Origin: Candidatus Latescibacterota bacterium
GTDB lineage: Bacteria > Latescibacterota > UBA2968 > UBA8231
Direction of reading: 5' to 3'
Length of the DNA: 33,070 bases
Assembly (NCBI GenBank): GCA_009691525.1
Contig: SICG01000033.1
Coordinates: 1-33,070, forward strand
The translations under genes and the position numbers were made by a program. The notes under the pieces were generated by a model. It ran no database searches and was not told the DNA's origin. It saw only the letters and a program-made list of their open reading frames with translations. Positions 1-8,300 of this stretch are shown here, one piece after another (position 1 is the first letter of the stretch; each line of letters begins with the position of its first letter).

Positions 1-71
1 GCCGTTTCACCGCCGTCTGCCTGCCGCAGAATCCGAATGATCTCTTCGACGCTCTGGACTTTCCGCTTCAT
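1..71 (-). CDS. IS3-family transposase OrfA, N-terminal fragment (runs off the window)
   Basis: Reading leftward from the ATG at 71-69 gives 23 codons, beginning MKRKVQSVEEIIRILRQAD. This resembles the start of IS3-family OrfA proteins, whose first helix of the helix-turn-helix domain typically reads like MKRKRFTEEQIIRILREAE. A strong ribosome binding site (GGAGGG on the minus strand, 83-78) lies 6 bases before the start. The rest of OrfA and all of OrfB would lie outside the window. OrfA binds the IS ends and is joined to OrfB by programmed frameshifting in this family. The fragment is short, so the family assignment rests on one helix. Confidence 0.65.
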   Translation of the reverse strand, partial: MKRKVQSVEEIIRILRQADGGET

Positions 72-134
72 GAGTATCCCTCCGTCGATCTGAAGAAATA
101 CTCACATCCCATGTGGCGCAAATTTGAGGGGTCA
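1..134 (-). mobile_element. Terminal part of an IS3-like insertion sequence interrupting fliG
   Basis: On the minus strand the element appears to begin at 134 with TGACCCCTCAAATTTGCG, followed by a 63-base leader and the OrfA start. IS3-family elements start with TG and carry the OrfA reading frame just inside the left end. FliG similarity stops within about 12 bases of this point. The exact boundary and any target duplication cannot be fixed because the other end is missing. Confidence 0.6.
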
Positions 135-536
135 TGTCAAGGGTACCCGGGCAAATTCGAGACCGCCCTGGCTGAGGTATTCACCGGCCAGCAGGTGTTG
201 CTCGAACTCGACCAGTGCCTCGTCCTGCATCTCCACCGACAGGTGTTTGAACTCGGCGATGGACTGGGTGAGGCTCTCGATCTCCCCCTCGTTGAGGAAC
301 TGCATAATCTCAGCGGCCCCTTCTTGCCCCAGGGCAATCATCAACACCGCCGCCTTCTGCCGCGAGCTGAGTTCCGTCTCCTCGGCAAAATCCCCCCTGG
401 CATCCATATCCGGCAGGGGGTCTTTTCTGGTGGGGCGGGTGGCCTGCCTTTTTTTGGATTGGGCCGCATATTTCTGGGCCGCTGATAAAGAAATTCCTGG
501 GTCCCCGCTGAGTGTTGCCTGGCGATTAGTATTCAA
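132..536 (-). pseudogene. fliG: fliG, flagellar motor switch protein, truncated after its N-terminal domain
   Basis: FliG links the MS ring (FliF) to the rotor torque ring. The segment from SSRQKAAVLMIALG to GEYLSQGGLEFAR matches the FliG N-terminal domain (compare the usual L-x-x-RQKAAILL opening and the GG-[IL]-[DE]-[YF]-AR helix that ends it). Full FliG proteins are about 330-340 residues. Here the middle (armadillo) and C-terminal torque domains are absent: after AR the frame reads VPLT and stops on a TGA that appears to be the first three bases of the IS. The start is uncertain. The TTG at 536 follows an AGGGA sequence at good spacing; an ATG at 407 lies just before the conserved domain; a TTG at 608 is unlikely because it falls in a predicted promoter. 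The product could at most bind FliF and could not make torque. Confidence 0.75.
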
Positions 537-603
537 GGTATTGTATTCCCTGTTTTTAAGCCTTGGAAGGGCCGGAGGTCGGTGTTCCCTTTTCAATCGA
601 TAG

Positions 604-620
604 TGCAAAAAAAGGACCAG
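604..620 (-). promoter_or_regulatory. Possible sigma-54 (-24/-12) promoter for fliG
   Basis: The minus strand reads CTGGTCCTTTTTTTGCA. This has the GG-N10-GC spacing of sigma-54 promoters, CTGG at -24 and TTGCA at -12, but TCC instead of CAC after GG. Transcription would start near 593, upstream of the TTG at 536. Sigma-54 control of flagellar genes is common. The T-rich spacer could make the match accidental. Confidence 0.4.
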
Positions 621-631
621 CTATTCTCAAC

Positions 632-660
632 TTGCGCAGGGCAAAAAGGGGGTTTATATT
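632..660 (+). promoter_or_regulatory. Possible sigma-70 promoter for the wHTH-PAS/HEAT gene pair
   Basis: TTGCGC (632-637), a 17-base spacer and TATATT (655-660) form a reasonable -35/-10 pair upstream of the gene at 786. It implies a leader of about 118 bases. It is divergent from the proposed fliG promoter. Confidence 0.35.
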
Positions 661-785
661 TCGAACACCCTTAACACCCTATAAAATCAGTAATTCCCCC
701 CCCACGTTTCCCCACATCAACTCCTCCTCTGCCCCTCTATTAATTTGTACCTCGCTCTCTGTCCCGGCGAAAGGACACTCAGGGC

Positions 786-1604
786 ATGAAGGTCATCGAT
801 TTGCTCATGCTGCCCCAGCCTAACCAGGCCGGCTGCAAAAGGCACCTGCTAGAAGAGTACCTGTCCAACCCCTTTCTCGACGACGACCTGCAGGAACTGG
901 CCCTCCGCCTGGGGGTCTCGCGCACCGAAGTGGCCACTGCCCTGGGCGAACTGTGCCAGGGGCAGTTCCTGAAGACCCAAGGCCAGCGCGGATATGTCCT
1001 GGATCTCAGCGAGGTAGGGGAAAAACCCACCCCCTCCCTGACGCGCACACCAAATGCACTGGCCCGCCGGGAAGGGCCCGGAGGCACCGAACCCTTTGGG
1101 ACCTGGCTGGAAGCCCTGCCTTTTGGGCTGGCCCTGCTCAGGGCAGATGGCAGTCTGGATCGGGCCAACGAACGGGCGATCAGCTGGATGGGTATTTCCC
1201 GGGAGAGCTTCGACGGGAAAACCTTTGAGCGGGCTACGGGGGTAGATCCGACCCAGGTGCTGGCCGGCGGCACGGTGCTCTCTTTCACCAGGCGCCTGCC
1301 CTTTGCTCTAGAAGTGGAGGTGCGCCCCTGCCCGCCCCTGGGCGTGGTCATTGTGGTACAGGACGTGTCGGTACGCGAGGAACTGGCGCAGATTCAGGCC
1401 AGCTTCCAGGAGGCGTTTTTCGCCCGGCTGCGCCTGGGGTTTGTCGAACCGCTGGAGGTGCTGGCACGGTTCCTACAAAATCCGGCCTACCAGGAACTCG
1501 GGTTGGCCAGGGCGGCGGTGGAACAGATGCGCTGGATATTGGCCGGCCTGCTGGTAACCCCTCCTGCCCCCGGAGGAGCGGAGTTCCCCGGGATCAACTC
1601 CTGA
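786..1604 (+). CDS. Winged-helix plus PAS-domain signalling protein with a degenerate kinase-like helix
   Basis: This is a 272-residue cytoplasmic protein with no signal peptide. Residues ~1-75 look like a winged-helix DNA-binding fold (LQELALRLGVSRTEVATALGE followed by a turn and RGYVLDLS). Residues ~105-198 look like a PAS sensor domain (WLEALPFGLALLRADGSLDR, then a typical VVIVVQDVSVREEL exit). Residues ~200-255 form two helices resembling the dimerisation/phosphoacceptor module of histidine kinases, but FFARLRLGFVEPLEVL aligns with the usual H-E-L-R-T-P-L box with Leu217 where the histidine should be, and no ATPase domain follows. AAGGA at 771-775 supports the start. It is followed 17 bases later by the HEAT-like gene and diverges from fliG, so a link to motility control is possible but unproven. 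No specific family was recognised. Confidence 0.6.
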   Translation: MKVIDLLMLPQPNQAGCKRHLLEEYLSNPFLDDDLQELALRLGVSRTEVATALGELCQGQFLKTQGQRGYVLDLSEVGEKPTPSLTRTPNALARREGPGGTEPFGTWLEALPFGLALLRADGSLDRANERAISWMGISRESFDGKTFERATGVDPTQVLAGGTVLSFTRRLPFALEVEVRPCPPLGVVIVVQDVSVREELAQIQASFQEAFFARLRLGFVEPLEVLARFLQNPAYQELGLARAAVEQMRWILAGLLVTPPAPGGAEFPGINS

Positions 1605-1621
1605 ACCGGTAGAGGATCAGC

Positions 1622-2716
1622 ATGGTAATGGATATACGTCAGTTTTTCAGCGTCGCACCGGTGGATACGCCGGCGCCGCAGGTGGCGATCCCCAGTGCTC
1701 CGGCAGATCTGGGCGCTCTGCTGGGCCAGGTGGTTGAGCAGGGCATACCCAACGCCCAGGCCCAAGCGGTGGAACAACTCCGCCAGTTGGTGCCCACCCC
1801 CGAAGGGCAGGAGGTGATCTGGGAGATCTTGGGCCAGGCAACCGATCCCCGCCGGCTGGTCGCTGCCCAGTTGCTGGGTTACCACCGGCAATGGCTCTCA
1901 TCGCCATCGGGGATCCGGCGGGTGCTGGCCCAGGCCAGGGAAGAGGAGGACTGGGCGGTGCGGGGGGCATTGGTGTGGTGTTTGCGGCAGGCCGAGGAGG
2001 TGCAGGAGTTCCTGTTACACCCCGACAGCCGTGTTGCCCGTGAGGCGGTCCTAGGCCTGCCTCTGGGCAGGAAGACCCTGGCTTCGCTGGTGCGGGCTTT
2101 CAAGGCCGGCCTAACACCGGATTTGGCGCGTGTCCTGCTGCACAAGCTACGCGCCTTGCATCCACCCTTGCTGGGTGAACTGGTGGCGCATTTGCTGGAG
2201 GAAGAATGGGCCGAAGTCGAAAGCGATGGCCTGGGGGCGTTGTTCTGCAGCCTGCCGCAGCTGCCGCTCTTTGAGCTTTTTGTCGAAGAAAAGGGCAAGC
2301 CCGAATGGGCCTCGGAAAAGGGCCTGGCTTCGGCCGGCCGGGCGCGCAACTGGCACCTCTTTTCCCGGCTGGCTGAGCGCGCCCTGCAGCGGGGTCCCAC
2401 CATCGAGCTCTTGCGCCACCTGCTCAGCCGCAGCGGCGAGGACGAGCCCTTTGCCCGACGCCATGCCCCCTTCCTGCGCCAGGCGCTCAACCAGGCGGAC
2501 GCCTTGCTGGGACCGGAGCTGCTCAAACACTTTGAGCGTCTGACCTTCAAGGCCTCGGAAGACCGGCTGGTGCGTCTGGCCCAGTTGTTGGTGGAACTAA
2601 GTTTCAGGCTGGAGGGTCCCTCCGGGGTGCAGGCGACCTCGTTGTTGGAGGAGTGGAAGCAGCGCTCGCCCGGCCTGAAATTGAAAATCTATCACCTGCA
2701 GCAGCGCCTGGCCTAG
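1622..2716 (+). CDS. HEAT-repeat-like alpha-helical protein of unknown function
   Basis: This 364-residue protein has no signal peptide or membrane segment. After a Pro/Ala-rich start (residues ~1-35) it is a string of amphipathic helix pairs such as ALLGQVVEQGIPNAQAQAVE, DWAVRGALVWCLRQAEEVQE and SRVAREAVLGLPLGRKTL. The D-x-x-[VA]-[RA] turns are typical of HEAT/armadillo scaffolds, which bind other proteins. A GAGGA ribosome site (1611-1615) precedes the ATG at the right distance. The 17-base gap suggests co-transcription with the wHTH-PAS gene, so it may be its partner. It meets lptG tail to tail with an 8-base gap. The fold call is from helix pattern only; the function is unknown. Confidence 0.55.
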   Translation: MVMDIRQFFSVAPVDTPAPQVAIPSAPADLGALLGQVVEQGIPNAQAQAVEQLRQLVPTPEGQEVIWEILGQATDPRRLVAAQLLGYHRQWLSSPSGIRRVLAQAREEEDWAVRGALVWCLRQAEEVQEFLLHPDSRVAREAVLGLPLGRKTLASLVRAFKAGLTPDLARVLLHKLRALHPPLLGELVAHLLEEEWAEVESDGLGALFCSLPQLPLFELFVEEKGKPEWASEKGLASAGRARNWHLFSRLAERALQRGPTIELLRHLLSRSGEDEPFARRHAPFLRQALNQADALLGPELLKHFERLTFKASEDRLVRLAQLLVELSFRLEGPSGVQATSLLEEWKQRSPGLKLKIYHLQQRLA

Positions 2717-2724
2717 CCGGGGGG

Positions 2725-3795
2725 TTACTTTGGGGACCGCCACAGCAACGCCAGCCCCAAAGCCCCGAAGATCAGATTGGGCAGCCAGGCCCCCAGTTCC
2801 GGGGAGAGCTGCTCGTTCCACCCCAATGCCTGTCCGGCCTTGACGCAGCTGTAGTAGACAAAACATATAAGCGTCCCTTTGCCAAAACTGCCGGCCAGGC
2901 CGGTGCGCCGCGCGTCGGCAGCAAGGGGCGCACCCAGCAGGACGATGACGAAGCAGGTGAAGGGAAAGGCGATCTTGAGGTGCAGGTCCACCTGCTGGCG
3001 GGTGGAATCCTCCCCGTTGGCCTGGGCCCGGGTGATGAAGGCCCGCAATTCTCCGTAGTCCATTTCCTCCGTTTTCTTCTGCTGCTGGGCAAGGTCGGCC
3101 GGTTTCAGGGTGAGTGCGGGCAAGGCGCGTTCGGCAAAGGCTTCGACCTGGATCCCGTCCTCCCCGAAGCGGTACTCGTGTCCCTCCAGCAGCACCCAGC
3201 AGCTGTCTCGCCATTCCAGCCGCCGGCCCTCCAGCCGCCGCACCACTCGGCCGGCGTGTTCCTCTTCGCAACTGACCTCGCTGGCCCGCTGCCTGAGGGC
3301 GTCGTAGGAACGGGCAAATAACAGCTGCCCACCCACGTCTTGCAGCAATACCTGTTTGCGCGAACCGTCGGCGCGGCCGACGCCCCGGATCTCGTCCCAC
3401 ACTGCCCGGTAGCGGTAGGTGGCCTCGGGAACCACCTGGTCGTTAAAAAAGAAGGCCAGGCCGCTGAAGACCAGCGAGAAACCAAAGAGGGGAAGGAGTA
3501 GCCGGTAGAGGCTGATGCCGGCCGCCTTCATCGCCGTCAGCTCATTGGCGCGGGCCAGGCTGCTAAGCGAGAAGAGGGTGCCCAGCAGCGTGGCAATAGG
3601 AAGGGTCAGGGCGATCCAGTAGGGGCCGTGGTAGCAGTAATAACGAACAAACTGGCCGGGTGTGGTGTGATAGTCGATGAAGGTGTCGATGTGTTCGATG
3701 AGGTCGACGATCACCGCCACCAGCAGCAGGGCCAGGACCGCGGCGCCCAGACAGAACAGATAGCGGCGCAGCAGGTAGCGGTCGAGCAGCCTCAT
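2725..3795 (-). CDS. lptG: LPS export ABC transporter permease LptG
   Basis: LptG forms with LptF the inner-membrane permease pair that, powered by LptB, extracts lipopolysaccharide and passes it to LptC/LptA. The 356-residue product starts MRLLDRYLLRRYLFCLGAAV, the typical LptF/G opening. It has membrane helices around 13-35, 60-80 and 100-120, a periplasmic domain (~130-265), then the family signature LKIAFPFTCFVIVLLGAPLA followed by two more helices. The ATG at 3795 was chosen because homology begins there and it overlaps the lptF stop by four bases (ATGA), indicating translational coupling. Assignment as LptG rather than LptF rests on being the second gene of the pair and on the TFIDYHTTPGQFVRYYCYH region after helix 1. 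Confidence 0.88.
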   Translation of the reverse strand: MRLLDRYLLRRYLFCLGAAVLALLLVAVIVDLIEHIDTFIDYHTTPGQFVRYYCYHGPYWIALTLPIATLLGTLFSLSSLARANELTAMKAAGISLYRLLLPLFGFSLVFSGLAFFFNDQVVPEATYRYRAVWDEIRGVGRADGSRKQVLLQDVGGQLLFARSYDALRQRASEVSCEEEHAGRVVRRLEGRRLEWRDSCWVLLEGHEYRFGEDGIQVEAFAERALPALTLKPADLAQQQKKTEEMDYGELRAFITRAQANGEDSTRQQVDLHLKIAFPFTCFVIVLLGAPLAADARRTGLAGSFGKGTLICFVYYSCVKAGQALGWNEQLSPELGAWLPNLIFGALGLALLWRSPK

Positions 3796-5084
3796 CTGGT
3801 GCTCCGCCGCCACAGCGGGCGGTCGACGACGGCGCAGTACATGAGATAAACGCCCAGCGCGCCAAAGACCAGGTTGGGGGCCCACATCGACAGCGCCGGC
3901 GGCACTAGGCCGCGGTCGGCCAGCTCTTCGCCGCCGATGAGGAACATCCAGTAGGTCCAGAAGAAAGCCAGGCTGATGCCCACCGAGACGGCGGCCCCGC
4001 GCCGGCGCAGCAGTGCCCCCAGGGGGGCGCCAAGCAGCACAAAAACCACGCAGGCGAAGGGAATGGAGAATTTCTTGTGGATCTCCACCCAGTAGGTGTC
4101 GGCGGCCTGGCCGCTGTGCTCCCACAGATTCCACTGTTTCTGGAGGAACTTCTCGGCTTGGTGCCCCTGCTGGACCCCTTGGCCAGCGGAGTCGGTGCCG
4201 GCCGTGTCCAGGGAGGCAATGAACACCTGCAGGGTCGAATCGATGATCCTCTGGGTTCCCTGTTGTCGCTGGCGCTGCTCCCTGGCCGCCTGGTACAGGG
4301 CGGCGATGTCCATCTCCCGGTCGCTGCGGAAGGAGGATTGATAGGGGGAGAGGGACCGCTGGGGATCTTGGACATGTACCACCTGGCGGGTGAAGGTGCC
4401 GCGCAGCAGGCGCTCCGGGTCGCCCTCGTCGAAGCGCACAAATTCACCCTCGTTCAAGGTTAGGCGGATGTACCGGCCTTCGTCGTAGATGTTGAGTTCG
4501 CCACTGGCCGCCCGCAGGGTGGTGGGTGGACCCTGGCCGCCGCTGTCGAGCACGGTGATCCCCTCCAGCAGATTCGCCGCCTGGTCAACCCGATGGACCA
4601 GCAGGCTGTAGGCGCCCAGGCCGTGGATGAAGGATCCTTCCTTCTGCTTGAGCACCAGAGCGGCCTTGCGGCGTTGCAGGTCGGCGGAGAGGTTGCGGGC
4701 CTGGTGGTTCCAATCGGGCAGCACCAGGTCGTTGAAGAGCACCATCAGCACCGTTAACAGGAAAGATGCGCCCAGCACTGGGCGAGCCAGCTGCAGGAAG
4801 CTGACGCCCGAGGCCTTGGTGGCGATGATCTCGTGGTCCACCGCCAACCGGCCAAAGGCCATCAGCGTGGCAATGAGCACCGCCATGGGCACGGCCAGGG
4901 CCAGAATCCAGGCCAGGTTGTAGAGGAAGAGTTGGCCCGCCAGGCCCAGGCTCACCCCTTTGCTGAGCACCTGGTCCATCACCTGCAGGACAGCGTCGAT
5001 CATCAGGGCAAAGGCAATCAGGGTCACGCCAAAGCAGAAAGGGCCCAGGTGTTGCCGGAGGATGTAACGGGACAGGGTGGTCAA
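3792..5084 (-). CDS. lptF: LPS export ABC transporter permease LptF
   Basis: This is the first gene of the pair and the partner of LptG in the LptB2FG lipopolysaccharide extractor. From the TTG at 5084 the product is 430 residues and opens (M)TTLSRYILRQHLGPFCFGV, matching the usual family start (M-x3-4-RYIL-x5-PF). Further helices follow, including LAWILALAVPMAVLIATLMA, then a periplasmic domain (~150-330) with an unusually Gln-rich stretch (REQRQRQQGTQ). The closing signature HKKFSIPFACVVFVLLGAPL follows. The frame stays open to a TTG at 5162, but that codon sits inside a good -35 box, so a start downstream is favoured. There is no strong ribosome site, so the exact start is open. Confidence 0.87.
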   Translation of the reverse strand: MTTLSRYILRQHLGPFCFGVTLIAFALMIDAVLQVMDQVLSKGVSLGLAGQLFLYNLAWILALAVPMAVLIATLMAFGRLAVDHEIIATKASGVSFLQLARPVLGASFLLTVLMVLFNDLVLPDWNHQARNLSADLQRRKAALVLKQKEGSFIHGLGAYSLLVHRVDQAANLLEGITVLDSGGQGPPTTLRAASGELNIYDEGRYIRLTLNEGEFVRFDEGDPERLLRGTFTRQVVHVQDPQRSLSPYQSSFRSDREMDIAALYQAAREQRQRQQGTQRIIDSTLQVFIASLDTAGTDSAGQGVQQGHQAEKFLQKQWNLWEHSGQAADTYWVEIHKKFSIPFACVVFVLLGAPLGALLRRRGAAVSVGISLAFFWTYWMFLIGGEELADRGLVPPALSMWAPNLVFGALGVYLMYCAVVDRPLWRRSTR

Positions 5085-5133
5085 AGGCGCGGCCTGGAGT
5101 GTAGCGGAAAGGGTGCAGTGGTGTGGCTGATCA

Positions 5134-5162
5134 AATATACAGCGGCCGACCCCGTTGCCCAA
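5134..5162 (-). promoter_or_regulatory. Predicted sigma-70 promoter for lptFG
   Basis: On the minus strand TTGGGC (5162-5157), a 17-base spacer and TATATT (5139-5134) form a good promoter, with transcription starting near 5127. This rules against translation starting at 5162 and leaves a leader of about 40 bases before the TTG at 5084. Confidence 0.5.
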
Positions 5163-5208
5163 GGTGGCGTGTATCCGTGGTTGGTACAGCTTTTGCGTTC
5201 ACCGGGGG

Positions 5209-5230
5209 CAAGAGCGCGCCTTCGCTCTTG
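5209..5230. repeat. Perfect 8-bp inverted repeat overlapping the sprA -35 box
   Basis: CAAGAGCG (5209-5216) and CGCTCTTG (5223-5230) are exact inverted repeats around a 6-base loop. The right arm covers the first three bases of the proposed -35 box at 5228. It could be a regulator binding site. Confidence 0.45.
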
Positions 5231-5256
5231 ATTTGAAGGGGGCTTGGCAGTATGTT
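5228..5256 (+). promoter_or_regulatory. Predicted sigma-70 promoter for sprA
   Basis: TTGATT (5228-5233), 17-base spacer, TATGTT (5251-5256). Transcription would start near 5263, giving a leader of about 100 bases. It is divergent from the lptFG promoter, which lies about 70 bases away. Confidence 0.45.
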
Positions 5257-5349
5257 TTTTTGAGGGCCCCGGCCCCTTTCCCCCCCTTCGTGGAGCTCGC
5301 CTAGCGCGCCAGGTGAACGCTTGTATTCGGTAGTGAAGGAAGAAACCTG

Positions 5350-5371
5350 AGGGGGGTGTAGTTGCCCCCCT
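5350..5371 (+). promoter_or_regulatory. Hairpin holding the sprA ribosome site and start codon
   Basis: AGGGGGG (5350-5356) can pair with CCCCCCT (5365-5371) around the loop TGTAGTTG. The G run is the only plausible ribosome binding site, and the TTG start (5362-5364) lies in the loop, so folding would hide the site. This suggests translational control, if the TTG is the real start. Confidence 0.4.
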
Positions 5372-8300
5372 TGACCAGCTTTATGCAAGCGTCGGTGCCC
5401 ATGCGCGCAACATCCACTTCGTGGCTCAGAGCTGGGTGTACAGGAGTGTGGCTGGCCCTTTTGTCGCTGCCCGCCCTCGTCCTGGCCGCCCCTGGTCTGC
5501 GTCCTCCCCCCTATAGTGGCCCCCTCGCCGGTCTACTGTCCGGGGGGCCAGGTCCGGCGTCGCTCAACGTTGCCGGCCAGCCACTGCTATCAGCGCCGCC
5601 ACCGCCGGGGTTGATGGGCAGTTACGCCCCTTTTGACCAGAAACGGGTACAGGTCGATTCCGCCGGGGTCCACTACACGCCCTCGGTCGCCGGGCAGCCC
5701 TCGGGTCCCGAACTTACGCTGTCCTTGGACGAATATCTGAAATTGGGGTACCGCTACGAGCTGGGGCAGCTCTGGCAGAGCCAGGTTCGCCGTACTCGGC
5801 GCACCCTCGCCGACCAGCAGCAGAAGCAAGGCGGGGGCCGGCTGCAGTGGACCGTGCCTTTTCCGCGCACGCCCAGGGCGGTGCGCAAGATCATCGGTGA
5901 GGACGGCCCCACTTTGCGCATCAACGGCGAACGCACCATCACCGTGGCCGGCAAGAGCGAATGGACCGATGGGGAGGTGCAGACCCTGTCGGGGAGGGCC
6001 TCGAAATTCCCGGCGCTGAGCATGGATCAGGAATCCAAATTCTCGGTGGAGGGCAAGGTCGGAGAGCTGATCAATATCCGCATCACTCAGGATACCCAGA
6101 ATCTGGGATCTGCCTTTAGCAGCGGGCTGGGCGACCAGCTGGCCAACCAGATCAAACTGGATTACAAAGGGGATGAGGACGCCATCTTCCAAGAGGTCCA
6201 GGCCGGCAACACCACCCTCTCGCTGCCGGGCAACCGCTTCGTGGCCTTCAACCAGCAGCACAAAGGGCTCTTCGGTATCCGCGCCAAAGGCCGGATGGGG
6301 CCCCTCAGTTTTACCTCTATCGCCAGCCACGAAAAGAGCAAGAGCAATCGCAAGTCCTTCAAGGGGGGTGCGCTGGGTGACACCCTAACACTGAAGGACA
6401 CCGACTATTTGCGCAACACCTACTTCTACCTGGACGAAATCTACCGGCTGCGGCTGCGGGATTTTCGCGAGGTCTCGCAGGGAACGCCCAGCGACTATGT
6501 CGCCGCAGACGCCATCAACCAGAACAGCCTCGAAATTTATATCAACGACTTCAATATCATCAACGACCTTGAGCAAAGGGCCAAGGCTGGGGTGGCCTGG
6601 GTGGAGGTGAATGGGCCGGTGGACGAGCGCAGTGGTTTTGTCGAGCGCGGTACCTGGCAGCAGCTGGACCCGGACAAGGATTATACCCTGGTTCCAGAAC
6701 TGGGGTACATCGTCCTGAACCGCCCGGTCGAGGATCGTTATGCCCTGGCAATCAAATACCGCACCGTGGGCAGTGAGGGCGTTCCGGGCAATGACTACGG
6801 GGATACCCAGGGGGACACCCTGCGGCTAAAGCTGATCAAGGCGCGCGACCCCCGTCCCGATTTCCCCACCTGGAACCTGGAGTGGAAAAATGTCTACCGG
6901 GTTTCCAACGGCTACTCCGAAGGCAAGAAATTCGACCGCGACAAGATCGAGATCCAGATCTACGAGGAGGTGGCTGGCCGCGAGCCCCAGTTGTCTCAGG
7001 GGGGTCGGTCCCTGCTGCAGATCATGGGGTTGGACGAGCGGGGCAAGGACCCGGGCAGCCCCCCGGATCGGGCAGTGGATTCGGACTATGCCGGTCTCGA
7101 CGAGTTCATGGGGGTGCTGATCTTTCCCGACCAGACCCCCTTCGACCCCCACTCGCGCTACAAGGGGCTGCAGAACACGGTGCCGGCCATCTACAACAGT
7201 CAGCAGCAGCGCGAGCGCTCCGAGGCCAGTCGGTACCAAATCAAGGTGCTGTCCAGATCCGGTGAGCAGCGCATCAACCTCGGCCAGGTAGGCATCGACC
7301 CCGAGTCGGTAGAGGTGCGGCTCAACGGGGAGCGGCTGGCGCAGGGGACCGATTACAATGTCGGTTTCAGCGGCGAGATCACCTTCCTCGGCACCAACGC
7401 CCAGGCGGTGGGCGATCCGGGGGCCGACCTAGAAATCACCTACGAGTCCGAGGACCTGATCGGGCTGGGCAGTCAGCAGAAGACGCTGCTGGGCATGCGC
7501 AGCGAGTACGAGTTCTGGGAGGGAGACGGCAGCATCGGTTCGACGCTGATCTACAACAATGAGCGCAGCGGCGAACGGCGGGTGAGGGTGGGCAACGAAC
7601 CGGCCCGCACCCTGGTGTGGGACATGGACCTCAAAGCCCGCTTCGACGCCCCGCTGCTCACCCGGGCTGTAGACCTGATGCCCCGGCTCAAGACGGTGGA
7701 GAAGTCCGAGGTCAATGTGCAGGCCGAGGTGGCCCAGAGCCGCCCCAACCTCAACACCAAGGGCCAGGGGTACATCGACGATTTCGAAGGCAGCGAAAGG
7801 CCCGAACTGCTCCCCGTTATCCGCACCCGCTGGACCCCGGCCAGCCGGCCCCTTGGCGATGACTACGGGGTGGAGGATAGGGGCCGGCTGAACTGGTACA
7901 ATCCCTTCGACCGGGTGCCGCGCGTCGAAATCTGGCCGGGGCAAGAAGACCAGGTGGACGCCCAGAACGACGAGACCGACGTGCTGACCCTCCAACTGGG
8001 CCCGGTTCAGGATGGGACCCGGTCGTGGGGTGGGGTGATGGCGGCCTTCACCGGAGGGGCGCGGGATTTCTCCCTGTCCAAATTCCTCGACGTCTGGGTG
8101 CGGGGCGAATCCGGGCTCTTGCAACTGGATCTGGGATCGATCACCGAGGACTATCTTCCCGACAGCCGGCTCAAAACCGAGGACCTCCCGCTTCCGGGCC
8201 TGAATGCTGGCGATGGAGTGGTCGCCGCCGAGGAGGATGTGGGGCTGGACGGGCGCACCGACGAACAGGAACTCAAGTATTTTCTGGGCTTGGCTGGGGC

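Noticed and set aside
111-603. Two overlapping plus-strand frames (111-485 and 124-603)
   Set aside because: They are antisense to the conserved fliG domain and run through the IS junction.
3796-4134. 113-codon upstream extension of lptG
   Set aside because: It overlaps lptF out of frame; the ATG at 3795 is coupled to the lptF stop and matches the family start.
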